DNA of 64,000 nt, from the NCBI RefSeq assembly GCF_002278075.1, contig NZ_CP022990.1:248001-312000 (forward strand). Direction: 5' to 3'. This document shows positions 22,721-32,560 of this stretch, piece after piece (positions within the stretch are counted from its first letter, which is position 1; each line of letters opens with the position of its first letter). The notes beneath the pieces are model-generated. The model was not told the origin of the DNA. It saw nothing but the letters and a program-made list of their open reading frames with translations, and ran no database searches. The translations under genes were made by a program, and so were the position numbers. Source of the stretch: Paraburkholderia aromaticivorans (GTDB taxonomy: Bacteria > Pseudomonadota > Gammaproteobacteria > Burkholderiales > Burkholderiaceae).

Positions 22721-23002
22721 GGAGTTCTCGGAATCGGAAGTGCCGCTATTTTAAAGCCGGTTGAGCGGTTGCTGAAAAGAAAGACCGGTTACGCATCATC
22801 TTCGCTTTCGCCCTTCATCGAGATAACGGCCGGGTTGCAGGAGACTTGAGGCACGCGGCCGCGCCGGTTCGCGTTCCAGGCAGGGCGCGGCGAGTCGTCG
22901 AGCGCTCCGGCTGCGCGCCTGCGCGCGTTGGCGAGCCTTGCTACACTGCGCTGAAATCCGTTCCGTCCATTCACGTTGCACGTTGCCGACGAAAGCGCCT
23001 TC

Positions 23003-23935
23003 ATGAAGCCATCCCTTCTGGTTCTGATCCACTTGAACGATGCAAGCCGCGCGAGTATCGAGGCGGCTTTCGAGCTCGTCTATGCTCCCGATGCGACCCA
23101 GCGGGCCGCCGCGATCGACGCGCACGGCGCGACGATTCGCGCGGTGCTGACCAACGGCACGACCGGGCTCACCGCCGCTGAAATCGACCGCATGCCGCTG
23201 TTGGAGCTGGTCAGCGCGTTGGGCGCGGGCTATGAAAACCTTGCCGTCGACCATGCCCGCTCGCGCGATATCGTGCTCGTCAACGGCTCGGGGACCAACG
23301 ATGATTGCGTGGCCGACCATGCGTTCGCCTTGCTGCTCGCGGTGGTGCGCGACGTCCCGCAACTCGATCAGGCCACGCGCGAAGGCGCCTGGCGAGATAC
23401 CTTGCCGATGCGCCCGAACGTTTCCGGCAAGCGCCTCGGCATTGTCGGGCTCGGCAATATCGGTGCGAAGGTGGCACGCCGCGGCGCGGGTTTCGACATG
23501 GAGATCGGCTACCACAACCGTAAGCCGCGTGAAGGCTCGCCGCACGCGTACTTCGACAGCGTGGAAGCGCTCGCGCGGTGGAGCGACTTTCTCATCGTGG
23601 CCACGCCGGGCGGTGCGGGCACGCGTCATCTGATCGGCCAGACGGTGTTCGAGGCGCTCGGTCCGCGGGGCTTCGTGGTCAACGTCTCGCGCGGCAGCGT
23701 GCTCGACACGGCGGCGCTCGCGCAGGCGCTCACGGCGGGCACGATTGCCGGCGCGGCGCTCGACGTCTACGAAGGCGAACCGAATCCTCCCGCGCCCTTG
23801 CTGACGCTGCGCAATGTGGTGTTGACGCCGCATGTGGGCGGACGCTCGCCGGAGGCGATCACGGCCTCGGTCGATAACTTCCTGAGCAACGCCAGCCGCC
23901 ATTGTGCGGGCGAGGCGGTATTGACGCCGATCTGA
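23003..23935 (+). CDS. D-isomer-specific 2-hydroxyacid dehydrogenase
   Basis: This 310-residue cytoplasmic NAD(P)-dependent enzyme has a Rossmann motif (GIVGLGNIGAKVA), a conserved arginine region (NVSRGSVLDTAAL), a glutamate region (LDVYEGEPNPP) and the catalytic histidine segment (VVLTPHVGGRSPEA). It belongs to the hydroxypyruvate/glyoxylate reductase-like group that reduces 2-keto acids to D-2-hydroxy acids. The ATG at 23003 starts directly before the first strand (LLVLIH). It is apparently monocistronic, between the cyclase gene and the sulfite dehydrogenase operon. The exact substrate is unknown. Confidence 0.88.
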   Translation: MKPSLLVLIHLNDASRASIEAAFELVYAPDATQRAAAIDAHGATIRAVLTNGTTGLTAAEIDRMPLLELVSALGAGYENLAVDHARSRDIVLVNGSGTNDDCVADHAFALLLAVVRDVPQLDQATREGAWRDTLPMRPNVSGKRLGIVGLGNIGAKVARRGAGFDMEIGYHNRKPREGSPHAYFDSVEALARWSDFLIVATPGGAGTRHLIGQTVFEALGPRGFVVNVSRGSVLDTAALAQALTAGTIAGAALDVYEGEPNPPAPLLTLRNVVLTPHVGGRSPEAITASVDNFLSNASRHCAGEAVLTPI

Positions 23936-24208
23936 CGCGGAGCCTTCGCTCACGCGTCCAGCGGTTTTGCCCTCTGGTGTCAGTGCAGTGACGAGCGGAA
24001 GCGCGCGCCCGGTTTGCAAACCGGGCGCGGCCGCCCCCTCGCGCTCCGCACGCGCCGACGCATCGCTGAAAGGCAATCCGAAACTATCGGTGTGGCGGAT
24101 ACTTTCCGTCGAAAATGGCGATTTCCATTGTCGGGCTGCGGCGAATAGGATGGGCGGTATTGCATCACCACCGCTTCGACACATCCGGAGCAGCGACGGA
24201 GATCCCGC

Positions 24209-27133
24209 ATGGAACACCACGCCCGCACGCAGAACGAACGGCTCGATGTCAAGACCACCACCTGCTACATGTGCGCCTGTCGTTGCGGTATCCGCGTGCA
24301 TCTGCGTGACGGCGAGGTGCGCTACATCGACGGCAATCCGGAGCATCCGCTCAATCAGGGCGTGATCTGTGCGAAGGGCGCCTCCGGCATCATGAAGCAG
24401 TACTCGCCCGCGCGCCTGACGCGGCCGTTGATGCGCAAGCCCGGCGCGGAGCGCGGCAGCGCGCAGTTCGAGCCGGTGTCGTGGGAACACGCGTTCGACG
24501 TGCTCGAACAGCGCCTCGGCGCGATTCGCGCCACCGACCCGAAGAAATTCGCGCTCTTTACCGGCCGCGACCAGATGCAGGCGCTGACCGGACTCTTCGC
24601 GAAACAGTTCGGTACGCCTAATTATGCGGCGCACGGCGGCTTCTGCTCGGCCAACATGGCGGCCGGCATGATCTATACGATCGGCGGCTCGTTCTGGGAA
24701 TTCGGCGGCCCGGATCTCGACAGCGCCAAGCTCTTCTTCATGATCGGCACGGCGGAAGACCATCATTCGAATCCGCTCAAAATCGCCCTGTCGAAGTTCA
24801 AGCGCGCGGGCGGCCGCTTCATTGCGATCAACCCGATCCGCACCGGCTACGCGGCGATCGCCGACGAATGGGTGCCGATCAAGCCCGGCACGGACGGCGC
24901 GCTGTTCATGGCGTTTCTGCACGAACTGATTGCCGCCGACGCGTGGGATCACGAGTTCGTGCGCCGCTATACCAACGCGGCGGAACTCGTCGATCTCGAC
25001 GAAGCGAGCGACAACTTCGGCCTGTTCGTGCGCGACCCCGAGCGGCCGGTCGGCAATCCGCTGTTTCCGCAGAACCATCTCTGGTGGGATGCGAGCGCGG
25101 CGCGCGCCGTGCCGCATCACGCGCCGGGCGTCACGCCCGCGCTGGAGGGCCGCTATACGCTCGACGACGGCACGCCGGTCACGCCGTCGTTCGCGCTGCT
25201 GCGCGAACGTGTGGCCGATTGCACGCCGGAGTGGGCCGCCGCCATCACCGGCATTTCGGCGGACACGATTCGGCGCCTCGCGGGTGAGATGATCCAGACG
25301 AGCCGCGAGCACCGCATCACTTTGCCGATCCGCTGGACCGACGCATGGGGCGAGACGCACGAAACGGTCACCGGCAACCCGGTGGCGTTTCACGCCATGC
25401 GCGGCCTCGCGGCGCATTCCAACGGCTTCCAGTCGATCCGCGCGCTCGCCGTGCTGATGTCGCTGCTCGGCACGATCGACCGGCCCGGCGGCTTTCGTCA
25501 CAAGTCGCCGTTTCCGCGCGCCGTGCCGCCTTCGGCGAAACCGCCGAACAGCCCGGACGCCGTCAAGCCGAACACGCCGCTCGCCACCGGACCGCTCGGC
25601 TGGCCCGCCGCGCCGGAGGATCTCTTCATCGACGATCAGGGCGGCCCGGTGCGGATCGACAAGGCCTTCTCGTGGGAATATCCGCTCGCCGTGCATGGCG
25701 TAATGCACAGCGTGATTACCAACGCGTGGCGCGGCGACCCGTATCCGATCGACACGTTGATGATCTTCATGGCCAACATGGCATGGAATTCGTCGATGAA
25801 CACGATGAAAGTGCGCGAGATGCTCGCCGACAAGCACGAGAACGGTGAGTACAAGATTCCGTTTCTGGTGGTGTGCGACGCGTTCCAGTCGGAGATGACG
25901 GCGTTCGCCGACCTGATCCTGCCCGACACGACCTATCTGGAAAGGCACGACGCGATGTCGATGCTCGACCGGCCGATTTCCGAATTCGACGGCCCGGTGG
26001 ATTCGGTGCGGGTGCCGGTCGTGCCGCCCACCGGCGAATGCAAGCCATTCCAGGAAGTGCTGATCGAACTGGCGTCGCGGCTGAAGTTTCCGGCCTTCAC
26101 GACCGCAGGGGGCGCGCGGCGCTTTCGCGACTATCCCGACTTCGTCGTCAATTTCACGACTTCGCCCGATTCCGGCGTGGGCTTCCTGAGCGGCTGGCGC
26201 GGCAAGGACGGCGACAAGGCGCTGGTGGGTGAACCCAATCCGCGGCAGTGGGAGCAGTACGCCAAGAACAACTGCGTGTTCCATTACCGGCTGCCCGAGA
26301 CGCTGCAATACATGCGCAACTGCAATGGGCCGTATCTCGAATGGGCGGTCAAGAACGGTTTTCGCAAGTTCGGCGAGCCGATCCTGATCCAGCTTTATTC
26401 CGATGTGATGCAGAAGTTCCGGCTCGCCGCGCAGGGTCGCACGAGCGGCAGGCAGCCGCCCGACCATCTGCGCGCGCGCGTCGAAACCTACTTCGATCCG
26501 TTGCCGTTCTGGTATGCGCCGCTCGAAAGCGCGGCCACGGACCTCGCGCGATTTCCGCTCGCCGCGGTGACGCAGCGGCCGATGGCGATGTACCACTCGT
26601 GGGACTCGCAGAACGCATGGCTGCGGCAGATTCATGGCGAGAATTATCTCTACATGAATCCGTTGATGGCGGCCGAACACGGCATTGCCGACGGCAGCTG
26701 GATCTACGCCGAATCGCAATGGGGCCGCGTGCGTTGCATGGCGCGCTTCAGCGAGACCGTCGAGCCGGGCACGGTGTGGACCTGGAACGCGATCGGCAAG
26801 GCAGCGGGCGCGTGGAGCCTCGGCCCCGGCGCGAACGAATCGCAACGTGGTTTCCTGCTCAACCACCTGATCACCGACGAGTTGCCCGGCCGCGATGACG
26901 AAGTGGCGAGCCGCATGTCGAATTCCGATCCGGTCACGGGTCAGGCCGCCTGGTACGACGTGCGCGTGCGCATCTATCCGGCGGAAGCGCACGCGCGGCA
27001 CACGCTGCCGCAATTCGCTGCAATGCCCGCGGTGCCGGGCGAGAACGGCGTGATCTCGCGCATCGTGCAAACCTACTTCGCCGGGCGCGGGGAGTTCGCG
27101 GCGCGGCTGCGCGGCGCGACGGGGCGCAAATAG
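24209..27133 (+). CDS. soeA: Molybdopterin subunit of SoeABC-type cytoplasmic sulfite dehydrogenase
   Basis: This 974-residue DMSO-reductase-family protein has an N-terminal [4Fe-4S] site (C19, C22, C26, C54) and bis-MGD domains. The probable molybdenum ligand is C146 in HGGFCSANMAAG. There is no Tat or Sec signal, so the catalytic site faces the cytoplasm, as in SoeA of Allochromatium. The partner genes (a four-cluster ferredoxin subunit and a DmsC-like anchor) follow at once in the order A-B-C, which fits SoeABC oxidising sulfite to sulfate and feeding the quinone pool. Thiosulfate/polysulfide reductase-like enzymes are the main alternative, but those are usually exported. Confidence 0.75.
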   Translation: MEHHARTQNERLDVKTTTCYMCACRCGIRVHLRDGEVRYIDGNPEHPLNQGVICAKGASGIMKQYSPARLTRPLMRKPGAERGSAQFEPVSWEHAFDVLEQRLGAIRATDPKKFALFTGRDQMQALTGLFAKQFGTPNYAAHGGFCSANMAAGMIYTIGGSFWEFGGPDLDSAKLFFMIGTAEDHHSNPLKIALSKFKRAGGRFIAINPIRTGYAAIADEWVPIKPGTDGALFMAFLHELIAADAWDHEFVRRYTNAAELVDLDEASDNFGLFVRDPERPVGNPLFPQNHLWWDASAARAVPHHAPGVTPALEGRYTLDDGTPVTPSFALLRERVADCTPEWAAAITGISADTIRRLAGEMIQTSREHRITLPIRWTDAWGETHETVTGNPVAFHAMRGLAAHSNGFQSIRALAVLMSLLGTIDRPGGFRHKSPFPRAVPPSAKPPNSPDAVKPNTPLATGPLGWPAAPEDLFIDDQGGPVRIDKAFSWEYPLAVHGVMHSVITNAWRGDPYPIDTLMIFMANMAWNSSMNTMKVREMLADKHENGEYKIPFLVVCDAFQSEMTAFADLILPDTTYLERHDAMSMLDRPISEFDGPVDSVRVPVVPPTGECKPFQEVLIELASRLKFPAFTTAGGARRFRDYPDFVVNFTTSPDSGVGFLSGWRGKDGDKALVGEPNPRQWEQYAKNNCVFHYRLPETLQYMRNCNGPYLEWAVKNGFRKFGEPILIQLYSDVMQKFRLAAQGRTSGRQPPDHLRARVETYFDPLPFWYAPLESAATDLARFPLAAVTQRPMAMYHSWDSQNAWLRQIHGENYLYMNPLMAAEHGIADGSWIYAESQWGRVRCMARFSETVEPGTVWTWNAIGKAAGAWSLGPGANESQRGFLLNHLITDELPGRDDEVASRMSNSDPVTGQAAWYDVRVRIYPAEAHARHTLPQFAAMPAVPGENGVISRIVQTYFAGRGEFAARLRGATGRK

Positions 27134-27158
27134 CATCGACAGCCGCAAGGAGCCTTTG

Positions 27159-27914
27159 ATGACACAGATGGCATTGGTGATCGACCTGAACGTGTGCGTG
27201 GGGTGCCATGCGTGCGTGACGAGTTGCAAGGAGTGGAATACGTCGGGCGAATCGGGCAGTCTCGCCGATCTGAATCCGTACGACGCGGATCCCTCCGGCA
27301 CCTTCTTCAACCGCGTGCAGAGCTTTGAAGCCGGCAGCTTTCCCAACGCCGAGACGATCCATTTTCCGAAGTCGTGTCTGCACTGCGAGGACCCGCCGTG
27401 CGTGCCGGTGTGCCCGACCGGTGCGAGCTATAAGCGCAAGGAAGACGGGCTCGTGCTGGTGGACTTCGACCGCTGTATCGGCTGCAAGTATTGCGCGTGG
27501 GCGTGCCCGTACGGCGCGCGCGAGCTCGACGAAGGCCGCAAGGAGATGACGAAGTGCACGCTGTGCGTCGATCGCATTCACGATGAGAATCTGTCGGAGC
27601 GTGACCGCCAGCCGGCCTGTGTGCTTGCGTGCCCGACCTCGGCGCGGCTCTTCGGCGATATTCACGACCCGCAGTCGGTGGTGTCGAAAGCGATCGAGGA
27701 GCGCGGCGGCTATCAGCTGATGCCCGAGTGGAATACGCGGCCGGCCAATCATTATCTGCCGCGCGTGCCCACCGAGGCCGCGGGCTGCGGCAGCGGCGCC
27801 TGCTCGTGCAAATCGTCCGGCTCGATGTCGGAGCCGGCCCAGTCGCCGGAATCGCTCGACGCTCGGCTCGAGCGCGGTGAGCTGCATCTCGCGTCGATGG
27901 CGACGCGCATCTGA
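27159..27914 (+). CDS. soeB: Iron-sulfur subunit of SoeABC-type sulfite dehydrogenase
   Basis: This 251-residue ferredoxin-like protein has four cysteine clusters typical of DmsB/PhsB/SoeB electron-transfer subunits: CVGCHACVTSC, CLHCEDPPCVPVCP, CIGCKYCAWACP, and CTLCVDR with a later CVLACP. It would carry electrons from the molybdenum subunit to the membrane anchor. An extra Cys-rich tail (CGSGACSC, near residue 210) is also seen. It lies 25 bp after soeA with a ribosome site AAGGAG, and 18 bp before soeC. It has no signal sequence and is cytoplasmic. Confidence 0.82.
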   Translation: MTQMALVIDLNVCVGCHACVTSCKEWNTSGESGSLADLNPYDADPSGTFFNRVQSFEAGSFPNAETIHFPKSCLHCEDPPCVPVCPTGASYKRKEDGLVLVDFDRCIGCKYCAWACPYGARELDEGRKEMTKCTLCVDRIHDENLSERDRQPACVLACPTSARLFGDIHDPQSVVSKAIEERGGYQLMPEWNTRPANHYLPRVPTEAAGCGSGACSCKSSGSMSEPAQSPESLDARLERGELHLASMATRI

Positions 27915-27932
27915 AACCCATAGGACCTTACG

Positions 27933-28883
27933 ATGAACCCCGCATTCTCCGTGGTTTTCCTCACCACCTTGAGCGGCGCGGCACAGGGCCTGCTGATCGC
28001 GCTCGTCGGCGTGGAAACGGCTGCGCATCTCGGCCTGCTGGCGCCGCCCGCCGAGGCGTTCTATCTCACCGGCGCGGCCGTGTCGGTGATATTGGGCGGC
28101 CTCGGCCTGCTCGCCTCGTTCTTCCATCTCGGCCATCCGGAGCGCGCATGGCGCGCTATCGCCATGTGGCGCACCTCGTGGTTGTCGCGCGAATGTCTGT
28201 GTCTGCCGGCGTTTCTCGCCTGCGCGTTTTTTTACGGCGTCGCGCACGGGTTCGGTTCGCCCTGGTCGCTCGCGATAGGCTGGCTCGGCGTGCTCGCGAG
28301 CGCCGTGCTGTTCGTCTGCACGGCGATGATCTACGCGTGTTTGCGCTTTCTGCAGGAGTGGGCCACGCCGCTCACGCTGGTCAACTTCGCGCTGCTCGGT
28401 TGCGCTTCAGGCTTCACGCTGGCGACAGCCTTGAGCGCCTGGTTCGCGGCGGCGCTGACCGCGGGGCTCGCGGTGTGCGCGTGCGCATTGACGCTTGCCG
28501 GTTGCGCGAGCCGCTCGGCATCGCTCGTGCGCAATGCGCGTCTGCGGCCGAAATCGACGGTGCAAAGCGCCACCGGCATTCGCAATCCGAAGCTGGTGCA
28601 GGTGTCGCGCGGCTTTACCGCCGGTGCGTTCAATCTGCGCGAGTTCTTCCACGGCAAGTCGGCGGGTACGCTGCGCGGTGTCAAATGGGGCTTTCTCGCC
28701 GCGGCGTTCGTCGCGCCGGTCGTGCTGATGGCGCTCGGCGCGAGCCTGCATTCGATCGGCGTGTCGCTCGGCTTGCTGGCTGCCGCGTGCCTCGTTCAGT
28801 ACGCGGGTCTGGTGGCGGAGCGCTGGTTTTTCTTTGCCGAAGCAAAGCATCCACAGAATCTGTATTACGCGAGAGTGGGCTAA
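27933..28883 (+). CDS. soeC: DmsC-type membrane anchor subunit of SoeABC
   Basis: This 316-residue integral membrane protein has about eight hydrophobic helices in the DmsC fold. Its first helix is near residues 3-25, and the conserved segment FHLGHPERAWRAIAMWRTSWLSRE contains the acidic and histidine residues used for quinone contact in the family. It ends with the typical ERWFFFAEAKHPQNLYY. It anchors SoeAB on the cytoplasmic face and transfers electrons to quinone. It is the last gene of the operon; a hairpin follows at 28989-29009. Confidence 0.82.
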   Translation: MNPAFSVVFLTTLSGAAQGLLIALVGVETAAHLGLLAPPAEAFYLTGAAVSVILGGLGLLASFFHLGHPERAWRAIAMWRTSWLSRECLCLPAFLACAFFYGVAHGFGSPWSLAIGWLGVLASAVLFVCTAMIYACLRFLQEWATPLTLVNFALLGCASGFTLATALSAWFAAALTAGLAVCACALTLAGCASRSASLVRNARLRPKSTVQSATGIRNPKLVQVSRGFTAGAFNLREFFHGKSAGTLRGVKWGFLAAAFVAPVVLMALGASLHSIGVSLGLLAAACLVQYAGLVAERWFFFAEAKHPQNLYYARVG

Positions 28884-28988
28884 GGCGAAAGTTCGCGCGG
28901 CTTCGCCGGCATGCCGCCGCCCGCTCGACTGGGCCGCAAGGCCCGCGTGCGGTGCGCTCGGCGATATCAGAAAGATGCATAAAGAGAG

Positions 28989-29009
28989 GGCCGCCAGAAT
29001 AGGGCGGCC
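28989..29009. terminator. Hairpin between convergent soeC and nrdJ
   Basis: A perfect 7-bp stem (GGCCGCC / GGCGGCC) lies between the two convergent genes. Neither strand has a good T-run after it, so it is a candidate bidirectional terminator of modest strength. Confidence 0.4.
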
Positions 29010-29044
29010 GTGGCATTTCCGGTCGGCGTTACCCGTCGCCGGCT

Positions 29045-31630
29045 TTACCCGCAGGCGCCCACTTCACCGCATGCCGTGCAGAAGTCGCAGCCGTCCTTGC
29101 GAATCACCGCATTCGCTCCGCACGACCCGCATTTGCGCCCGAGCATGGTTTGCAGCCCTAGTACTCCGCCGGGCTGTGTCAACGCGAGCGCGTCGGCGTC
29201 GGTTTCGACAGGATGCGGACGAATGCCGAAATCCGCCGGCAACGCCGTTTCGGCGCGCATCTGGCCGCGCGGCAAACGCGCCAGCATGCGCGAGGGCACC
29301 TGATTGCCTTCGGCGTCGAGAAAGCCGCGCCGATGCAGAATCTGCTGGATCGCAAAGGCGAGGGCGGCCACTTCCGAATCGTGCCAGCGCGGCGTGCGGT
29401 GGCCATCCAGCCGCTGCACTTCGCCGAGCCTGACCTGGCCTCGGTCCCACGACACCTTGCGCATATCCTGCAGGTTGCGCGCGACAAAACCGCCGCGCGC
29501 CGCGAGCGACAGCGAACGCATGGTCGCGGTGATCCATTGCTGCGATTCGTCGCGCTGACCGGTGGGAATGAAGAACTCGATAGGCCGCTCGATGGTGACG
29601 TCTTCGCCGCCCAGCCGGCCCGTGACCTCGATAAACGACACCGCCACATACAGCGACTTCTTGCCCGCCTGCGTCAGATACTCGACTTTCTCGATGATCG
29701 CGGGCAGTTCGCCTTTCGGCCGGTGATCGATCGCGATACGCAGCGGATCGAGATCGCTCTCGGCGAGCGTGTCGTCGGCTTGCGGCGGGCTCACGCTGAG
29801 CACCGCGCCGAGCGTTTCGTTGGGCCGATAGGTGGCGAGACCCTTGAGACCGTTCTTCCACGCGTCGAAGTAGAGGCTTTCGAACGCTTCGAATGGATAG
29901 TCGGCGGGCACGTTCACGGTCTTCGAGATCGAGGTGTCCACATACGGTTGCACGGCCGCCATCATGTCGAGATGGTCGCGCGCCGACATTTCCAGCGCGC
30001 TGACGAAATAGTCGGGCAGTTTGCCGACGTCGCCGCCGAGCTCGCGATAAAGACGATACGCGTAGTCTTCCACGTCGAACGATTCGCGGCTGCCGTCGGC
30101 CATTACCTTCATGCGCGAGTAAGTCCACGAGAACGCCGGTTCGATGCCGTTCGACGCGTTGTCCGCAAACGCGAGGCTCACCGTGCCGGTCGGCGCGATC
30201 GACAGCAGATGGCTGTTGCGAATGCCGTCGCGGCGAATCGCCTGCTTGATGTCCTCGGGCAGGCGCGAGGCGAACGTGCCGGCTTCCAGATAGCCCGCGG
30301 CGTCGAAGAGCGGAAACGCGCCGCGCTCGCGCGCCAGTTCGACGGACGCGCGATACGCTTCGTCTCGCATCAGTTGCGCGATGCGCACGGCGAAGTCGCG
30401 GCCTTCCTGCGAGTTGTAGCGCAAGCCGAGCATGACGAGCGTGTCGCCGAGGCCGGTAAAGCCCACGCCGATGCGCCGCTTGGCGCGCGACTCCTCGTAT
30501 TGCTGCGGCAGTGGCCACAGCGTGACGTCGAGCACGTTGTCGAGAAAGCGCACCTGCGTGCGCGTGCGCTTCGCGAGTCCGTCCCAGTCGAACGAGGGCT
30601 TGCGGCCTTTGATCTGCGCGAACGGATCGATCACGAAACGCGTGAGATTGAGCGGTCCGAGATTGCAGCAACCATAGGCGGGCAGCGGTTGTTCGCCGCA
30701 CGGATTGGTGGCGCGAATGGTTTCCACGGCGCGCAGATTGTTGTCTTCGTTCATGCGCGAGATGAACACGATGCCGGGTTCCGCGACGTCGTAAGTGGAG
30801 CGCATGATGCGATCCCAGATCGCGCGCGCCGGGCGTTCGCTGTAGACCCACAGGCCGTCTCCGCGTTGCCGCACGTCGTCGGCCGCGCGTTGCGCCGGCG
30901 AGGGCTCGGCGCGATGCACGAGTTGCCAGGGCTGATCTTCTTCGACGGCGCGCATGAATTCGTCGGTGACGCCGACCGAAACGTTGAAGTTGTTCCAGCG
31001 GCCTTTCGAATGTTTGGCCTCGATAAATTCCAGCAGGTCCGGATGATCGCAGTCGAGCACGGCCATCTGCGCGCCGCGCCGCGACCCGGCGCTCTCCACG
31101 GTGCGGCACGACGCGTCGAACACGTCCATATAACTGCACGGACCGGAGGCCGACGAACTGGTGGTGTGAACGCGCGCGCCCTTGGGCCGGATCGCCGAAA
31201 AGTTGTAGCCGACCCCGCCGCCGCGGCGCATGGTTTCGGCCGCCTGCAGCAGGGCAACGTAGATGCCGGGCAGGCCTTGTTCGTCGACGCCTTGAATCGC
31301 GTCGCCCACCGGTTGCACGAAGCAGTTGATCAGCGTGGCCGCGATGCCGGTGCCCGCCGCGCTCATGATGCGGCCCGCGCCGAGCGCGCCGTGCCGCAGG
31401 TTGTCGACGAACAGTGCCTCGACCGATGCGCGCAGCGCCGGCGGCTCGGCATCGGCCACGCCACGCGCGACGCGTTTGAACACGTCGTCGGCCGATTGCT
31501 CATCGCCTTTCGCATATTTTTCGAGCAGGACGTCGACGGAGAATTGCTGCGGTGCGACGAGCGATACGGGATGTGCGGCAGGTGCGGCGGGCGCTATCTG
31601 CGCGCGCGTTTCCGGCGTGTCTTCGGCCAT
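29045..31630 (-). CDS. nrdJ: Adenosylcobalamin-dependent ribonucleoside-diphosphate reductase (class II)
   Basis: This 861-residue protein reduces ribonucleotides to deoxyribonucleotides using coenzyme B12 and works with or without oxygen. It contains the class II catalytic barrel with the conserved segments NCFVQPVGD, GGGVGYNFSAIRPKGA, the active-site motif NPCGEQPLPAYGCCNLG, and IAPTGTVS. The C-terminus is a zinc-ribbon-like tail (CGSCGANAVIRKDGCDFC and CGEVGAC) that acts in disulfide exchange in such enzymes. No nrdAB genes are in view. I saw no B12 riboswitch box in the 260 bp upstream. The ATG at 31630 gives a normal-length N-terminus. Confidence 0.95.
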   Translation of the reverse strand: MAEDTPETRAQIAPAAPAAHPVSLVAPQQFSVDVLLEKYAKGDEQSADDVFKRVARGVADAEPPALRASVEALFVDNLRHGALGAGRIMSAAGTGIAATLINCFVQPVGDAIQGVDEQGLPGIYVALLQAAETMRRGGGVGYNFSAIRPKGARVHTTSSSASGPCSYMDVFDASCRTVESAGSRRGAQMAVLDCDHPDLLEFIEAKHSKGRWNNFNVSVGVTDEFMRAVEEDQPWQLVHRAEPSPAQRAADDVRQRGDGLWVYSERPARAIWDRIMRSTYDVAEPGIVFISRMNEDNNLRAVETIRATNPCGEQPLPAYGCCNLGPLNLTRFVIDPFAQIKGRKPSFDWDGLAKRTRTQVRFLDNVLDVTLWPLPQQYEESRAKRRIGVGFTGLGDTLVMLGLRYNSQEGRDFAVRIAQLMRDEAYRASVELARERGAFPLFDAAGYLEAGTFASRLPEDIKQAIRRDGIRNSHLLSIAPTGTVSLAFADNASNGIEPAFSWTYSRMKVMADGSRESFDVEDYAYRLYRELGGDVGKLPDYFVSALEMSARDHLDMMAAVQPYVDTSISKTVNVPADYPFEAFESLYFDAWKNGLKGLATYRPNETLGAVLSVSPPQADDTLAESDLDPLRIAIDHRPKGELPAIIEKVEYLTQAGKKSLYVAVSFIEVTGRLGGEDVTIERPIEFFIPTGQRDESQQWITATMRSLSLAARGGFVARNLQDMRKVSWDRGQVRLGEVQRLDGHRTPRWHDSEVAALAFAIQQILHRRGFLDAEGNQVPSRMLARLPRGQMRAETALPADFGIRPHPVETDADALALTQPGGVLGLQTMLGRKCGSCGANAVIRKDGCDFCTACGEVGACG

Positions 31631-31892
31631 GGCTTGCCCTCAAACGGCGCCGCGAGGGGCACGGCGCGGTGGGTGGAAGTGCGCGTCACTGTACCGCCGG
31701 GCGTGGTACGGCAGGGTGACACGGCGCAATGAGGTCCACCTTAACGCACGTGGCGAAGGGCTGCAATCAAAGGGTGTTTTGCCCACGGCGCGATGCGGAG
31801 CGCATGCCGCGCTCACCGCTACGTGGGTTGTTCGGCCGGGCGGATCGGGCACCTCGAGCCAGCGTGCGCGACGCCGGCGGCGCATGGGAGTG

Positions 31893-32174
31893 TCAGTCCT
31901 CGACGCACTCCAGAAGTTCAGCGCAAATCATCGCCGAAGCGTTAGAAGGCGCCGGCCGCTCGGCCGGTTTGAATACCGCGTCGCCGCGGCGGATCTTGCG
32001 GCGCGACACCGCGCATGTGCCTGACGTATGTGCCGACCTGCGCCGCCACCGTTGTTCACCGTAGTGACAGCGTCCCGGCTCGACCCAGCGAATCACCAGC
32101 GTCGTGTCGGAGCGCTCGAGAATTTCGATGCGTACACCATTGGCACCGTCCAGGGGGATGGACTCCAGGGTCAT
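31893..32174 (-). CDS. DUF3331 domain protein
   Basis: This 93-residue cytoplasmic protein matches the Burkholderia DUF3331 family: a beta-rich start (VRIEILERSDTTLVIRW), then the conserved block GRCHYGEQRWRRRSAHTSGTC and AVSRRKIRRGDAVFKP, ending with AMICAE. Two cysteines after the Trp-Arg-Arg block could form a metal site. The function is unknown. The ATG at 32174 starts the conserved domain; the longer open frame upstream is non-coding in character. Confidence 0.75.
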   Translation of the reverse strand: MTLESIPLDGANGVRIEILERSDTTLVIRWVEPGRCHYGEQRWRRRSAHTSGTCAVSRRKIRRGDAVFKPAERPAPSNASAMICAELLECVED

Positions 32175-32560
32175 CGTCGTCGGCTCCGTATTGTGGTGTG
32201 CCGAATGTAGTCCCGCGCGCGCCGGATAGCCATTGTGCCGCCGTTGAAACACTGTTCTTGAAACAGCAACAATGAAACTTGACATTCGAGCTGTGCCGAC
32301 GAGACGGGGCTTTGCGGGCCGCCAAGACGGCGCAACAGTAATAGGCAGGATTTTTGCAACGCAGTGTTGTACGTGGTGAGACAAGGGCGTGAGACAAGGG
32401 CGCTGCCTGCGGGAGGGCCCCGGTGTTCCTTTAAGATGTAGTTTATTGATCGGCGACCGGTGCAGCGCCAGTGTAGCGGGTTTGCATTTTTCCGGTCGGC
32501 TCGCACACGCCCGAGGGACGTCCTCTTCAAAGACGCCTTCCCAGAACCATAAGAGCTCAC
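32175..32560. other. 386-bp divergent gap between DUF3331 and AI-2E permease genes
   Basis: No gene is seen. The gap holds a 15-bp dyad CTGTT-N5-AACAG (32252-32266) and two perfect tandem copies of GTGAGACAAGGGC (32376-32388 and 32389-32401). Both are more AT-rich than their surroundings and may be promoter elements. A TTGACA at 32279 has no matching -10 box. Confidence 0.5.

Noticed and set aside
22796..27346. A 1516-codon minus-strand open frame opposite soeA and the 2-hydroxyacid dehydrogenase gene
   Set aside because: It is an antisense shadow caused by high GC; it is Arg/His-rich with no recognisable domain, and both opposite genes are clearly real.
29213..31732. An 839-codon plus-strand frame opposite nrdJ
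   Set aside because: Shadow of nrdJ with no domain; composition is typical of antisense frames.
31631..31892. A cobalamin riboswitch before nrdJ
   Set aside because: No B12-box-like sequence or extended conserved fold was visible.
32279..32284. TTGACA as a -35 box for the AI-2E permease gene
   Set aside because: No -10 box lies at a suitable distance.
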